From: Cryobacterium soli
GTDB lineage: Bacteria; Actinomycetota; Actinomycetes; Actinomycetales; Microbacteriaceae
NCBI RefSeq assembly: GCF_003611035.1
Contig: NZ_CP030033.1
Coordinates: 3,348,001 to 3,412,000 of the forward strand
DNA length: 64,000 nucleotides
Reading direction: 5' to 3'
Below, piece by piece: positions 8,742 through 17,484 of this stretch. The translations under genes were made by a program, and so were the position numbers. The first letter of the stretch is position 1, and each line of letters begins with the position of its first letter. Below the pieces are notes generated by a model that did not search any database, was not told the DNA's origin, and saw only the letters and a list, made by a program, of their open reading frames with translations.

Positions 8742-10298
8742 GTGGCGACGGTGGGGAACCGCTCGGCGGAGGCTCGTTTGGCCTGGGTCGAGCGTCAATA
8801 CTGGATCGACAAGGACGTGGCGCTCGAGGTAGCCCAGGAGTGGCTGGCCGAACTGTCCGACATCGGTGTGCACGGAGTGCTGGGCCGTCGCCTTGAGGTG
8901 CAGATCGCCTCGATCCTCACCCGCCGCGGCGATCCGCGCCAGGGCGCCGTCGAGATGCAGCGCATGCTCGACTGGGCGGAGCGGCACGGCGAGCTGGCCC
9001 TCCAGTCCCGCTGTCACGAGGTGCTGGGCTCCATCTTCGAGCTCGTTGGCGACCGGGCACTGTCCCTCGAGCACGCCGTGGCGGCCAACAGTCTGCTCGA
9101 CGACTCCGAGGTGCCGCTGATGCGGGCGGCCGCCCGGCTGACACTGGCGGATGCCCTCGGCTCGGCGGGGTCGTTCGACGAGGCGCGCAGACGCTACAAC
9201 GAGGCGCTCCGGCTGGTCATCGACGACCCGGAGACCAGCATCCGCTATCAAATTCTGAACAACCTCGCCTACACCGAGTACCTCGCGGACAACCACGACG
9301 AGGCGATGACCGCCGTGGAGAGCCTGATCGCGCTGTCGCAGCTGAACAACCGCCCGATCGGCATGTACGCGCGCGACACCATCGCCCGGGTCTACCTGGT
9401 GGCGGGCCGGCTCGACGAGGCCGCGGCCACCCTCGAAACCGCCCTTGAGGCCAAACCGGTGGACTACCACCCCGACAGCATCGCTGCGGCGCTGGTCACC
9501 CTGGCCGAGACGTATCGCACCCAGGGTCACTTCGATCAGGCCCAGGCAGTCATCGACCGGTGTCTGGCGCTGAGCGAAGCCCACGGCCTGGTGCGCTGGG
9601 CCACCGAGGTCACCCGGGAACAGGCGGAGACCTACGCGGCCAAGGAAGACTTCCAGGCGGCGTTCGAGTCGTACCGGAGCTACCACGCCCAGTCCATCGC
9701 GCTCAGCGCCAGCGAGAACGAGGCCAAGGGGCGCATCCTCGAGGCTATGTTCCAGACCGCGGAGTCACGTCAGGAGAGTGAACGGTACCGCGAGATGGCG
9801 GAGCGCGACCCGCTCACCGACCTGCACAACCGCCGATTCGTCGACGAGCACCTCACCATGCTGCTCATGCTGCACCGGGAGGGCGGCAGCCCGGTGGCCA
9901 TCGCCATGCTCGACGTGGACCATTTCAAGAGCATCAACGACACCCTGTCGCACGAGGTGGGCGACCAGGTGCTGCGGGCGCTCGGTCGCATTCTGACGGA
10001 TGCGCTCGCAGCGGTGCCCGGTGCCGTCGCGGCCCGCCTGGGCGGGGAGGAGTTCCTGCTGATCCTCCCCGCGCTGGCCGAGGCCCGGGTCATCGAGCTG
10101 TCCGAGCGGGTGCGGGTGGCCGTGTGTTCGCACGACTGGTCACCGATATCCGCCGGGCTGCACGTCACCGTCAGCCTGGGCGTGGCGCTGGCGCCCGCCG
10201 ACGGCGACACCAGCACCGCGCTGCTGCGGGCCGCCGACGTGCGCATGTACATCGCTAAACGCGACGGCCGAAACCGCGTCGTGCACGCCGACGCCTGA
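8742..10298 (+). CDS. TPR-GGDEF diguanylate cyclase
   Basis: A 518-residue soluble protein. Residues 1 to about 340 are helical tetratricopeptide-like repeats (for example LAYTEYLADNHDEAMTAV and LAETYRTQGHFDQAQAVI). The C-terminal GGDEF domain begins near RDPLTDLHNRRF, has AMLDVDHFKSINDT for metal and substrate binding, and a GGEEF active site at about residue 434. No RxxD product-inhibition site is seen. It probably makes c-di-GMP, with the TPR part acting as sensor or docking surface. The GTG at 8742 is 9 bases after AGGGGGAG; the GTG at 8733 would abut it. It ends 14 bases before the convergent araA. Confidence 0.88.
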   Translation: MATVGNRSAEARLAWVERQYWIDKDVALEVAQEWLAELSDIGVHGVLGRRLEVQIASILTRRGDPRQGAVEMQRMLDWAERHGELALQSRCHEVLGSIFELVGDRALSLEHAVAANSLLDDSEVPLMRAAARLTLADALGSAGSFDEARRRYNEALRLVIDDPETSIRYQILNNLAYTEYLADNHDEAMTAVESLIALSQLNNRPIGMYARDTIARVYLVAGRLDEAAATLETALEAKPVDYHPDSIAAALVTLAETYRTQGHFDQAQAVIDRCLALSEAHGLVRWATEVTREQAETYAAKEDFQAAFESYRSYHAQSIALSASENEAKGRILEAMFQTAESRQESERYREMAERDPLTDLHNRRFVDEHLTMLLMLHREGGSPVAIAMLDVDHFKSINDTLSHEVGDQVLRALGRILTDALAAVPGAVAARLGGEEFLLILPALAEARVIELSERVRVAVCSHDWSPISAGLHVTVSLGVALAPADGDTSTALLRAADVRMYIAKRDGRNRVVHADA

Positions 10299-10312
10299 GG
10301 CGGGCCCGCGGG

Positions 10313-11842
10313 TCACAAGCCTTGCGCCAGGCGGTAGTAGGCCTGGTTCCAGCGCACCTCGCGGGTGAAGTCCCGCAGGGTGGTGGTTTTATCGATCACG
10401 AGGAGCTCGGTGCGGGCTATCTCGGCGAAATCGTGGAACACCTCGATGCCGACGGCTGTCGACATGACGGTGTGGTGGGCGGCGCCGGCGGTGAGCCAGG
10501 CTGCGGCGGAGGTCGCGAAGTCGGGTTCGGGCGCCCAAACGGCCCGGCCGACCGGGAGCTTGGGCAGGGCCTCGGTGGGTTCGACGACCTCGACGACGTT
10601 CGCGACGAGGCGGAATCGGTCGCGCATGTCGCTCATCGCGACGACCACGGCGGGGCCGGGGTCGGCGTTGAAGACCAGGCGTACGGGGTCTTCGCGGCCG
10701 CCGATGCCCAACGGGTGGATCTCCAGAGTGGGCTTGGCCGTGGACAGGGCGGGGTTGACCTCGAGCATGTGGGCGCCGAGGATGAGTTCGGCGCCGGGGG
10801 TGAGGTCGTAGGTGTAGTCCTCCATCAGGCTCGCCCCGCCGGGCAGGCCCGCGCCCATGACACTGGCCACACGCACGAGAATGGCGGTCTTCCAGTCGCC
10901 CTCGGCGCCGAAGCCGTAGCCCTGCGCCATGAGGCGCTGCACGGCCAGGCCGGGCAGCTGCTTGAGCGCGCCGAGGTCTTCGAAGCTCGTGGTGAATGCG
11001 CTGAAGCCGCCCGCTTCCAGGAATGACTTCAACCCGATTTCGATCGCGGCGCCATAACGCAGCGACTCGTGCCGCTCCCCGCCCTTCCGAAGCTCAGGGA
11101 CCACGTCGTAGAGGGTTTCGTATTCGGCCACGAGAGCATCAATGTCCGCGTCGGAGGCGGAGTGCACGGCGTCGGCGAGTTCGTTGACCGACCAGGTGTT
11201 CACCTGCACGCCGAACCGCAGTTCCGCTTCGGTCTTATCGCCCTCGGTCACCGCGACGTAACGCATGTTGTCGCCGAACCGGGCCAGCTTCATGCTCCGA
11301 GACGCCGCCCACCCGGCCGCAGCACGCGTCCAGGTGCCGATCGACGCGGTCACGGCCGGGTTCGACACATGCCCGACAACGGTCTTCCGCGACACACCGA
11401 GACGGGTCTGGATGTAGCCGAACTCCCGGTCACCGTGCGCGGCCTGGTTCAGGTTCATGAAATCGAAGTCGATCTCGGCCCACGGCAGCTCCACGTTCGC
11501 CTGCGTGTGCAGGTGCAGCAGGGGCTTGCGGAGCGCGTCGAGGCCACCGATCCACATCTTCGCCGGCGAGAACGTGTGCATCCACGCGATCAACCCGATG
11601 ACGTTGTCATCACTGTTGGCGTCCAGGGCGGCCCGGCGGATGGACTCCGCGTCCTTGAGGACCGGCTTCCACACGATTCGGACCGGCACGTCGGCGGAGG
11701 CCCCGAGGGCACTAGCGATCTCCTGAGACTGGTCAGCAACCTGCCTGAGCGTTTCTTCGCCGTAGAGGTTCTGGCTTCCGGTGAGGAACCACACTTCGTA
11801 GGCGTCGAGGCTCGTGGAGAGGGTGTTCGTGGGTGATGTCAT
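10313..11842 (-). CDS. araA: L-arabinose isomerase
   Basis: A 509-residue isomerase converting L-arabinose to L-ribulose. Landmarks are [15 protein letters not shown] at the N-terminus, [67 protein letters not shown] and GAAHHTVMS, all usual in AraA and including the metal-binding glutamates and histidines. The ATG at 11842 shares one base with the stop of araD (TAATG), and AAGGAG lies about 10 bases upstream inside araD. It is the second gene of an araD-araA operon; no ribulokinase gene is nearby. Confidence 0.96.
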   Translation of the reverse strand: MTSPTNTLSTSLDAYEVWFLTGSQNLYGEETLRQVADQSQEIASALGASADVPVRIVWKPVLKDAESIRRAALDANSDDNVIGLIAWMHTFSPAKMWIGGLDALRKPLLHLHTQANVELPWAEIDFDFMNLNQAAHGDREFGYIQTRLGVSRKTVVGHVSNPAVTASIGTWTRAAAGWAASRSMKLARFGDNMRYVAVTEGDKTEAELRFGVQVNTWSVNELADAVHSASDADIDALVAEYETLYDVVPELRKGGERHESLRYGAAIEIGLKSFLEAGGFSAFTTSFEDLGALKQLPGLAVQRLMAQGYGFGAEGDWKTAILVRVASVMGAGLPGGASLMEDYTYDLTPGAELILGAHMLEVNPALSTAKPTLEIHPLGIGGREDPVRLVFNADPGPAVVVAMSDMRDRFRLVANVVEVVEPTEALPKLPVGRAVWAPEPDFATSAAAWLTAGAAHHTVMSTAVGIEVFHDFAEIARTELLVIDKTTTLRDFTREVRWNQAYYRLAQGL

Positions 11843-12552
11843 TACTTGAGTGCTCCTTGCGGTGCTTGTCCGTAGACGTTCTGGTAGCGGTTGAAGAGGG
11901 AATCGATCGCGTCCTGCGGGATCGGGATGAGCTTGCCGCCCTGACGGGCCAGATGCACGGTGCGGGCGACGTCCTCGACCATCACGGCGGCCTTGACGGC
12001 GTCGCGGGCATCCTTGCCGATGGTGAACGGGCCATGGTTCTGCATCAACACCGCACGCGAGCGGTGCCCCGTCAACGCCTCCACGATGCCCTGCCCGATG
12101 GTGTCGTCGCCGATGATCGCGAATCGGCCCACCGGAATGGGACCGCCGAACTCATCAGCCATCGCCGTGATCACGCACGGGATCTCCTCACCGCGCGCCG
12201 CCCACGCCGTCGCGTAGGTGGAATGCGTGTGCACCACCCCGCCGACCTCGGGCATGTGCCGGTACACATACGCGTGCGCGGCAGTGTCGCTGGACGGTGA
12301 CCGGTCCGAACCCGGCGTCTCCGGAACAACAGCGCCGTCCAGATCGCACAGGATCATGTTCTCCGGCGCCAGATCCGCGTAATCCACCCCACTGGGCTTG
12401 ATCACGAACAGGTCCGCACCCGGCACCCGACCCGACACATTCCCGCCAGTCCACACGACCAGACCATTGCTGGTCAGCTCCCCGTGCAACCGCGCGATAT
12501 CCGCCCGCACCCGGGCAATCGCCACCTCGATCTGCGGTCCAAAGCTACTCAT
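11842..12552 (-). CDS. araD: L-ribulose-5-phosphate 4-epimerase
   Basis: A class II aldolase-fold epimerase of 236 residues that converts L-ribulose-5-phosphate to D-xylulose-5-phosphate, feeding the pentose phosphate pathway. Sequence marks are [34 protein letters not shown] (two zinc histidines), and [10 protein letters not shown], with a later histidine in [11 protein letters not shown]. The length matches the family. It is the first gene of the araDA operon and is divergent from a LacI-type regulator across a 209-bp control region containing two matched inverted repeats. The kinase AraB that makes its substrate is absent here. Confidence 0.95.
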   Translation of the reverse strand: MSSFGPQIEVAIARVRADIARLHGELTSNGLVVWTGGNVSGRVPGADLFVIKPSGVDYADLAPENMILCDLDGAVVPETPGSDRSPSSDTAAHAYVYRHMPEVGGVVHTHSTYATAWAARGEEIPCVITAMADEFGGPIPVGRFAIIGDDTIGQGIVEALTGHRSRAVLMQNHGPFTIGKDARDAVKAAVMVEDVARTVHLARQGGKLIPIPQDAIDSLFNRYQNVYGQAPQGALK

Positions 12553-12630
12553 GCGCGCTGCGGCGAGGTGATGGTCACTGTCGACGTCCTTGTCAGGTGG
12601 GGTGGGGTCAGTCTGGCTGGTTCAGCCGAT

Positions 12631-12708
12631 GCTAGCGCACTATCAAGAATGAGACCAGCGCACATATGTGCACTGTGTCCAGTCGTGTGCCGACGATAGT
12701 GCGCTATC
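12631..12708. promoter_or_regulatory. araDA / lacI control region with paired operator-like repeats
   Basis: Two related 14-bp sites lie in the divergent spacer: GCTAGCGCACTATC at 12631-12644 and GATAGTGCGCTATC at 12695-12708. The second is an inverted repeat (GATAG/CTATC), and the first matches it on the opposite strand with two changes. Their centres are 64 bp apart. Between them a perfect 12-bp palindrome GCACATATGTGC lies at 12660-12671. The likely binder is the adjacent LacI-family protein. Confidence 0.55.
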
Positions 12709-12749
12709 ACACCCTGCTGAATGGTTCAGTGCTGCGCCGCTCGTGGTCT

Positions 12750-12755
12750 TATCCT
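12750..12755 (+). promoter_or_regulatory. -10 box TATCCT, leaderless lacI-type gene
   Basis: TATCCT ends 6 bases before the ATG at 12762, so transcription would start at or next to the start codon. Confidence 0.5.
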
Positions 12756-12761
12756 GAGAGG

Positions 12762-13799
12762 ATGCAGACCGAGACCCGACCAGTGCCGACGCCGCGCAGC
12801 GTACGGATGATCGACGTGGCCAGGCTGGCCGGGGTGTCTCAGCAGACGGTGTCGCGGGTTGTCAACGGCCACTCCAATGTGGGCGCCGAGGTGCGCGAGC
12901 GCGTCGAACAGGCCATCGTGCAGTTGCGGTACAACCGCAACTCCGCAGCACGGGCGCTGGCGACGAACCGGTCGATGAATCTCGGAGTGATCAGCTACTC
13001 GCTTCCGGTGCACGGTTCGACCATGGTGCTGTTCGGGGTGGCGGAAGAGGCTCGCCGCAACGGGTACTCGACGAGCCTGGTGAGCATTTCGGATGTGGAC
13101 CCGCGCACCATCCGCACGGCACTGGACACCCTGGTCGGCGACTCCGTCGACGGCATCGTCGTGCTCGCGCCGATGTCTGCAGCGGCACCGGTGCTCGACG
13201 GGCTGGACCTCCCCGTTCCCATCGTGCGGTTCGAGCAGGGAACCCCGGCCGGACCGCACACCGTGACCATGGATGATGTCCTCGGCGCACAGCTGGCCAC
13301 TCGACATCTTCTGGACCTCGGCCACGAGACCGTGTGGCACGTCGCCGGACCGCCCGGCTGGACGGCGTCGGACGCCCGGCGCTCCGGCTGGCTCTCGGAA
13401 CTCGCCGGGCGCGGGCGCCCGATGAATCCCGACTTCGCCACCACGGACTGGACGGCAGAGTCGGGTTACCGGGCCGGGCTGCTCATCGCCCAGAACCCGA
13501 CGATCACCGCTGTGCTCGCCGCCAACGACGCCATGGCCCTCGGCATCATGAAGGCGCTCACCGAGCAGGGGCGTAGAGTTCCGGCCGACGTGAGCGTGGT
13601 CGGCTTCGACGACATGAGCGAGGCGCGGTACTTCCAGCCCGGCCTCACCACCATCCGGTTGGACTTCGACGAGGTGGGCCGGGTTGCCGTCGAGCGGCTG
13701 CTGCACCTGATGGGCGGGGAGCCCGCCGAGCAGATTCCGGCCATCGCTCCCGAACTCATCGTGCGAGCCAGCACCGCCCCGCCCCGCCCCCGCGCCTGA
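12762..13799 (+). CDS. LacI-family regulator, probably of arabinose genes
   Basis: A 345-residue LacI/GalR repressor. The helix-turn-helix is MIDVARLAGVSQQTVSRVVN, starting about residue 16, followed by the hinge VRERVEQAIVQLRYNRNSAARAL and a periplasmic-binding-type effector domain containing GHETVWHVAGPPGW and SVVGFDDMSEARYFQP. Divergent placement next to araDA and the operator-like repeats between them suggest it controls araDA and itself, in the role AraR has elsewhere; this is inference. The ATG at 12762 lies 6 bases after a -10 box, consistent with leaderless translation. GTG 12783 and ATG 12807 are possible later starts. Confidence 0.88.
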   Translation: MQTETRPVPTPRSVRMIDVARLAGVSQQTVSRVVNGHSNVGAEVRERVEQAIVQLRYNRNSAARALATNRSMNLGVISYSLPVHGSTMVLFGVAEEARRNGYSTSLVSISDVDPRTIRTALDTLVGDSVDGIVVLAPMSAAAPVLDGLDLPVPIVRFEQGTPAGPHTVTMDDVLGAQLATRHLLDLGHETVWHVAGPPGWTASDARRSGWLSELAGRGRPMNPDFATTDWTAESGYRAGLLIAQNPTITAVLAANDAMALGIMKALTEQGRRVPADVSVVGFDDMSEARYFQPGLTTIRLDFDEVGRVAVERLLHLMGGEPAEQIPAIAPELIVRASTAPPRPRA

Positions 13800-13855
13800 C
13801 CCCGCCCGCGGCACCCCGCTGCGCGCAGGTTCCCGTCGCGTCGGTCGAACCGGGA

Positions 13856-15361
13856 TCAAGCGCAGGCGACGGCGGACCAGGAGACGGGCGGCAGTGTGAC
13901 CGTGAGGATGCCGTCGGCCAGCTCCGCCCCGGCCAGTGGCGACAGGCCCACCCGGGTCTGGTCGGCGAGGGTGTTCTTCGCGTAAGGATCGTCGTCGTGC
14001 AGGGTCACGGCCTCGACGATGCGGCCGGCGCCGACGTCGGACAGGTCGACCACCACGTCGATCGACTCGGTCTGACTGCGGTTCACCAGAAACACGGCCG
14101 ACGTGCCGGTCTCGGAATCCGCCGTCACCACGGCGTCGACCAGCGCGACCGAGCCGTGCAGGGCCGTGTCGTACCGGCCGGTGTCGATCCGCGGCCGCAG
14201 CACCTCGCCGCGGGCGAGCCGCGACGTGACCGAGAACGGGAAGAACGTGGTCTGGCGCCAGGAGTCGCCGCCGGGTTCGGTCATGATCGGTGCGATCACG
14301 TTCACCAGCTGCGCGAGCGACGCCGAGGTGACCCGGTCGTGGTTCTGCAGCAGGGTGATGAGCAGGTTGCCCAGCACCACGGCATCCGCCACCGAGTAGA
14401 CGTCTTCGAGCTGGCGCGGGGCGACGCGCCACTCGTCGTTGACTTCCTCGGAGGCCTGGTGCTCGTCGAGGTACCAGATGTTCCACTCGTCGAAGGAGAG
14501 CTGGATGGTCTTCTGGCTGCGCAGCTTGTGCTTGACGTGGTCTGCGGTGGCCACGACGGTGTCGATGAAGTAGGTCATCTCCACCGATGAGGCCAGGTAG
14601 GAGCCCAGGTCGCCGCCGCGCTCCTGGTAGTAGGCGTGGCAGGAGATGTAGTCGACGTTGTCGTAGCTCGCCTCGAGCACCACCCGTTCCCACTCGCCGA
14701 AGGTGGGCATCGCCGAGCCTGAGGAGCCGCAGACCACGAGTTCGAGGTTCTTGTCGGCGGTCTTCATGGCCGACGCGGTGCGGGCGGCGATCTTGCCGTA
14801 GTCCTCGGCCGACATGTGGCCGATCTGCCAGGGGCCGTCCATCTCGTTGCCCAGGCACCACATCCGGATGTCGTACGGCTCCGCGCGGCCGTTGGCCACC
14901 CGCTGGTCGGCCAGGGCCGTGCCGGGCTCGCCGTTGGCGTACTCGAGCAGGTCCAGGGCATTCTCGATGCCTCGGGTGCCGAGATTCACGGCCATCATGA
15001 GCTCGGAACCGGTGAGCTCGCACCAACGGCCGAACTCCTCCAGGCCCACCTGGTTGGTCTCCAGCGAGTGCCAGGCCAGGTCGCGGCGCACCGGCCGTGT
15101 CTCGCGCGGGCCCACGCCGTCTTCCCACTTGTACCCCGAGACGAAGTTACCGCCGGGGTAGCGGATGGTCGTGGAGCCCAGCTCCTTGACCAGCTCGACC
15201 ACGTCGAGGCGAAAACCGTCGGCGTTGGCGGTGGGGTGGCCGGGTTCAAAGATGCCGTCGTAGACACAACGGCCCAGGTGCTCCACGAAGGAGCCGAAGA
15301 TACGCCGGTTCAGCGGGGCGACCACGTTCGTGCGGTCGACGGTGATGTGGGTGCGGGTCAC
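13856..15361 (-). CDS. abfA: Alpha-L-arabinofuranosidase, GH51
   Basis: A 501-residue GH51 enzyme that releases L-arabinofuranose from arabinan or arabinoxylan oligomers. It shows FGSFVEHLGRCVYDGIFEPG at the start of the barrel, IRYPGGNFVSGY, the acid/base glutamate in WCLGNEMDGPW and the nucleophile glutamate in LSFDEWNIWY. There is no signal peptide, so it acts inside the cell on imported oligosaccharides, as is usual for bacterial GH51. The start is GTG, overlapping the stop of the upstream lacI-type gene by 4 bases (GTGA). Its product feeds AraA and AraD, encoded 2 kb away. Confidence 0.94.
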   Translation of the reverse strand: MTRTHITVDRTNVVAPLNRRIFGSFVEHLGRCVYDGIFEPGHPTANADGFRLDVVELVKELGSTTIRYPGGNFVSGYKWEDGVGPRETRPVRRDLAWHSLETNQVGLEEFGRWCELTGSELMMAVNLGTRGIENALDLLEYANGEPGTALADQRVANGRAEPYDIRMWCLGNEMDGPWQIGHMSAEDYGKIAARTASAMKTADKNLELVVCGSSGSAMPTFGEWERVVLEASYDNVDYISCHAYYQERGGDLGSYLASSVEMTYFIDTVVATADHVKHKLRSQKTIQLSFDEWNIWYLDEHQASEEVNDEWRVAPRQLEDVYSVADAVVLGNLLITLLQNHDRVTSASLAQLVNVIAPIMTEPGGDSWRQTTFFPFSVTSRLARGEVLRPRIDTGRYDTALHGSVALVDAVVTADSETGTSAVFLVNRSQTESIDVVVDLSDVGAGRIVEAVTLHDDDPYAKNTLADQTRVGLSPLAGAELADGILTVTLPPVSWSAVACA

Positions 15362-16413
15362 GCGGGCTGGTCCTGTCTGTTGTGGGGGTGGTGTGCGTTT
15401 CGGTCGGGGCCGATGGACTCGCGCTCGACCAGGCGGAAGTCGGCCTCCACGCGGCGCGTCGGCGCCTTCGGCCCGGTCTCGGCGATGCGCTCGAGCAGGA
15501 GGCGCACCGCGGTGTCGGCAATCTCGTCGCGGCCGGCATCGATAGTGCTGAGCGAGGGGTGCGAGTACTCGGACTCGTCAAGGTTGTCGAAGCCCACCAC
15601 CGAGACGTCCTCCGGAACCCGCACGCCGGCGGCCTGCAACGCGCGGATCGCGCCAAGAGCCAGTGTGTCGTTGAGCCCGAAGACGGCGTCGAAGGGCACA
15701 CCCGTCTCGAGCAGGCCGCGCACCGTCGTGGCACCGTTGGCCCGGTGCCACATGTCCGAGTGCCGGATGAGCGCGGCGTCGACGGGCAGGCCGGCCTCCT
15801 GCAGGGCGTCGCGGTAGCCGCGGATGCGCAGCGCGGCCGACCCGTACACCTCACCCTCGTGGGCGCCGATGACGGCTATGCGCGTTCGGCCGGCGGCCAG
15901 GAGGCGCCGGGTGGCGGCCGCGGCGGCCTCGACGTTGCGCATGGTGACGTGATCGGCCGGGGCGTCGAAGATCCGCTCGCCCAGGAGTACCAGCGGGTAG
16001 CCCACGGCGAGGAGGGCCGCATCCTCGTTGCCGAGTCCCAGCGGGCTGAAAATCAGGCCGTCGGTGAGCTGCCGCCGGGCGCTGGTGATGAGGGCGAGCT
16101 CGCGGTCGCGGTCGCCGTTGGTCTGCTCGATCTGCACGCCGATGCCGTGCCGGTCGGCGGCCCGGATCACGGCGTCAGCCAGCTCGGCGAAGTAGCTCAG
16201 CCGCAGTTCGGGAACCGCCAGCCCGATCACGCCGGTGCGGCCGAGGCGCAGTCCGCGCGCCGTGAGATTGGGCTGGTAGCCGAGCGCGGCGATGGCCTCG
16301 AGCACCCGGGTCTTGGTGGAGTCCTTGATATAGGGATACCCGTTCACGACATTCGACACGGTCTTGATCGACACCTTCGCGAGCAGTGCGACATCGTGCA
16401 GGGTGGCGGCCAT
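15358..16413 (-). CDS. LacI-family regulator upstream of abfA
   Basis: A 351-residue LacI/GalR-type repressor. The helix-turn-helix is at the very N-terminus (ATLHDVALLAKVSIKTVSNV), then the hinge segment and an effector-binding domain with GVIGLAVPELRLSYFAELADA and SVVGFDNLDESEYSHPSLST. The gene is the first of a two-gene operon with abfA, with start and stop overlapping, so it probably controls the arabinofuranosidase gene together with itself. A perfect 16-bp palindrome 10 bp before its start is the likely operator. The ATG at 16413 places the HTH at residues 3-22, as usual for the family; the upstream in-frame ATG would add residues encoded by the operator. Confidence 0.9.
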   Translation of the reverse strand: MAATLHDVALLAKVSIKTVSNVVNGYPYIKDSTKTRVLEAIAALGYQPNLTARGLRLGRTGVIGLAVPELRLSYFAELADAVIRAADRHGIGVQIEQTNGDRDRELALITSARRQLTDGLIFSPLGLGNEDAALLAVGYPLVLLGERIFDAPADHVTMRNVEAAAAATRRLLAAGRTRIAVIGAHEGEVYGSAALRIRGYRDALQEAGLPVDAALIRHSDMWHRANGATTVRGLLETGVPFDAVFGLNDTLALGAIRALQAAGVRVPEDVSVVGFDNLDESEYSHPSLSTIDAGRDEIADTAVRLLLERIAETGPKAPTRRVEADFRLVERESIGPDRNAHHPHNRQDQPA

Positions 16414-16422
16414 GCGGCTCAA

Positions 16423-16438
16423 TCTACAACGTTGTAGA
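16423..16438. promoter_or_regulatory. Perfect LacI-type operator palindrome TCTACAACGTTGTAGA
   Basis: A perfect 16-bp palindrome with central CG lies just upstream of the lacI-abfA operon. The sequence around it is a LacI-family operator in form, and autoregulation is the simplest reading. Confidence 0.7.
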
Positions 16439-16467
16439 AACCCGTGCAAGGGGTTTCGATCCGTTTT

Positions 16468-16480
16468 CCAACGTTGCAGA
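16468..16480. promoter_or_regulatory. Second, partial operator CCAACGTTGCAGA
   Basis: It shares the CAACGTTG core and part of the right arm with the 16423 palindrome, with centres 42 bp apart. It lies between the lacI start and the promoter of the divergent ABC genes, so it may allow looping or affect the ABC promoter. Confidence 0.5.
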
Positions 16481-16511
16481 GATGGCCCTTGTGACCCGGT
16501 TGGCGGATGCC

Positions 16512-16517
16512 TAGGCT
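16512..16517 (+). promoter_or_regulatory. -10 box TAGGCT, leaderless ABC gene
   Basis: TAGGCT ends 7 bases before GTG 16525. No ribosome binding site is present ahead of that GTG. Confidence 0.5.
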
Positions 16518-16524
16518 CAGCACT

Positions 16525-17484
16525 GTGAGTACCTCGAACTCCGAGTCGTCTCCCGCCATCGTCGCGGTCGACCTCGTCAAGAAATTCGGCAGCACCGTAG
16601 CACTCGACGCCGTGAGCTTCACCGTGCCTCGCGGCAGCGTGTTCGGGGTGATCGGGCCCAACGGCGCAGGCAAGACCACCATCATGCGTGCGCTGCTCGA
16701 CCTGATCCGGCTGACCTCAGGCCACGCCACCCTGCTGGGCACCGATTCCCGCAACGCCGGACCGGAGCTGCGGCGTCGGATCGGATTCCTGCCCGGCGAG
16801 CTCATCCTCGAGGGACGCATCACGGGCCGGCGGCTGTTGCGGCACTACGCCAACATCTCCGGACCCGTGCCGGCCGGCCGGGTCGACGAACTCGCCGACC
16901 GGCTCGGCCTCGACCTGGACCGCACCGTGCGCACCCTGTCGAAGGGCAACAAGCAGAAGCTCGGCATCGTGCAGGCGTTCATGCACCAGCCCGACCTGTT
17001 GGTACTCGACGAACCCACCAGCGGCCTGGACCCGCTCATGCAGCAGGTCTTCCTCGGGCTGGTTGACGAGGCCAGGGAGGCCGGCCAGACCGTGTTCCTC
17101 TCCTCCCACGTGATCAGCGAGATCCAGCAGGCCGCCGACCAGGTCGCCATCCTGCGGGACGGCCGCATCATCACGGTGGCCGGGGTCGAGGCGCTCCGTG
17201 ACACCGCGATCCGGCACCTGCGGATGAGCGCGACCGGCATCACGGCCACGGAGCTGTACGACAGATTGTCGCCGCTGGCCGGGCTCGGCGAACTGGACTG
17301 CCGGCCGGCCACAGCCGGTGCCGAGGCCACGGCGATCCTCACCGGGGCGATCTCACCGTTCGTCCAGGCCATCTCGCCGCTTCGACTTACGAACCTCGTC
17401 GTGGAGGAACCCGATCTCGAGGAATCGGTGTTAGGCCTCTACTCCACACCCGAGGTCGCTCGCACCGAGGCGGTGCGCTCATGA
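16525..17484 (+). CDS. ABC transporter ATP-binding protein
   Basis: A 319-residue ATPase with Walker A GPNGAGKTT (near residue 40), signature LSKGNKQKLG, Walker B LLVLDEPTSGLDP and an H-loop region SSHVISEI. The C-terminal extension of about 90 residues is typical of subunits paired with ABC-2-type permeases. It overlaps the next gene by ATGA, so the two form one exporter. The substrate is unknown. GTG 16525 is preferred over ATG 16507 because a TAGGCT -10 box occupies the bases between them and would start transcription at the GTG. Confidence 0.88.
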   Translation: MSTSNSESSPAIVAVDLVKKFGSTVALDAVSFTVPRGSVFGVIGPNGAGKTTIMRALLDLIRLTSGHATLLGTDSRNAGPELRRRIGFLPGELILEGRITGRRLLRHYANISGPVPAGRVDELADRLGLDLDRTVRTLSKGNKQKLGIVQAFMHQPDLLVLDEPTSGLDPLMQQVFLGLVDEAREAGQTVFLSSHVISEIQQAADQVAILRDGRIITVAGVEALRDTAIRHLRMSATGITATELYDRLSPLAGLGELDCRPATAGAEATAILTGAISPFVQAISPLRLTNLVVEEPDLEESVLGLYSTPEVARTEAVRS

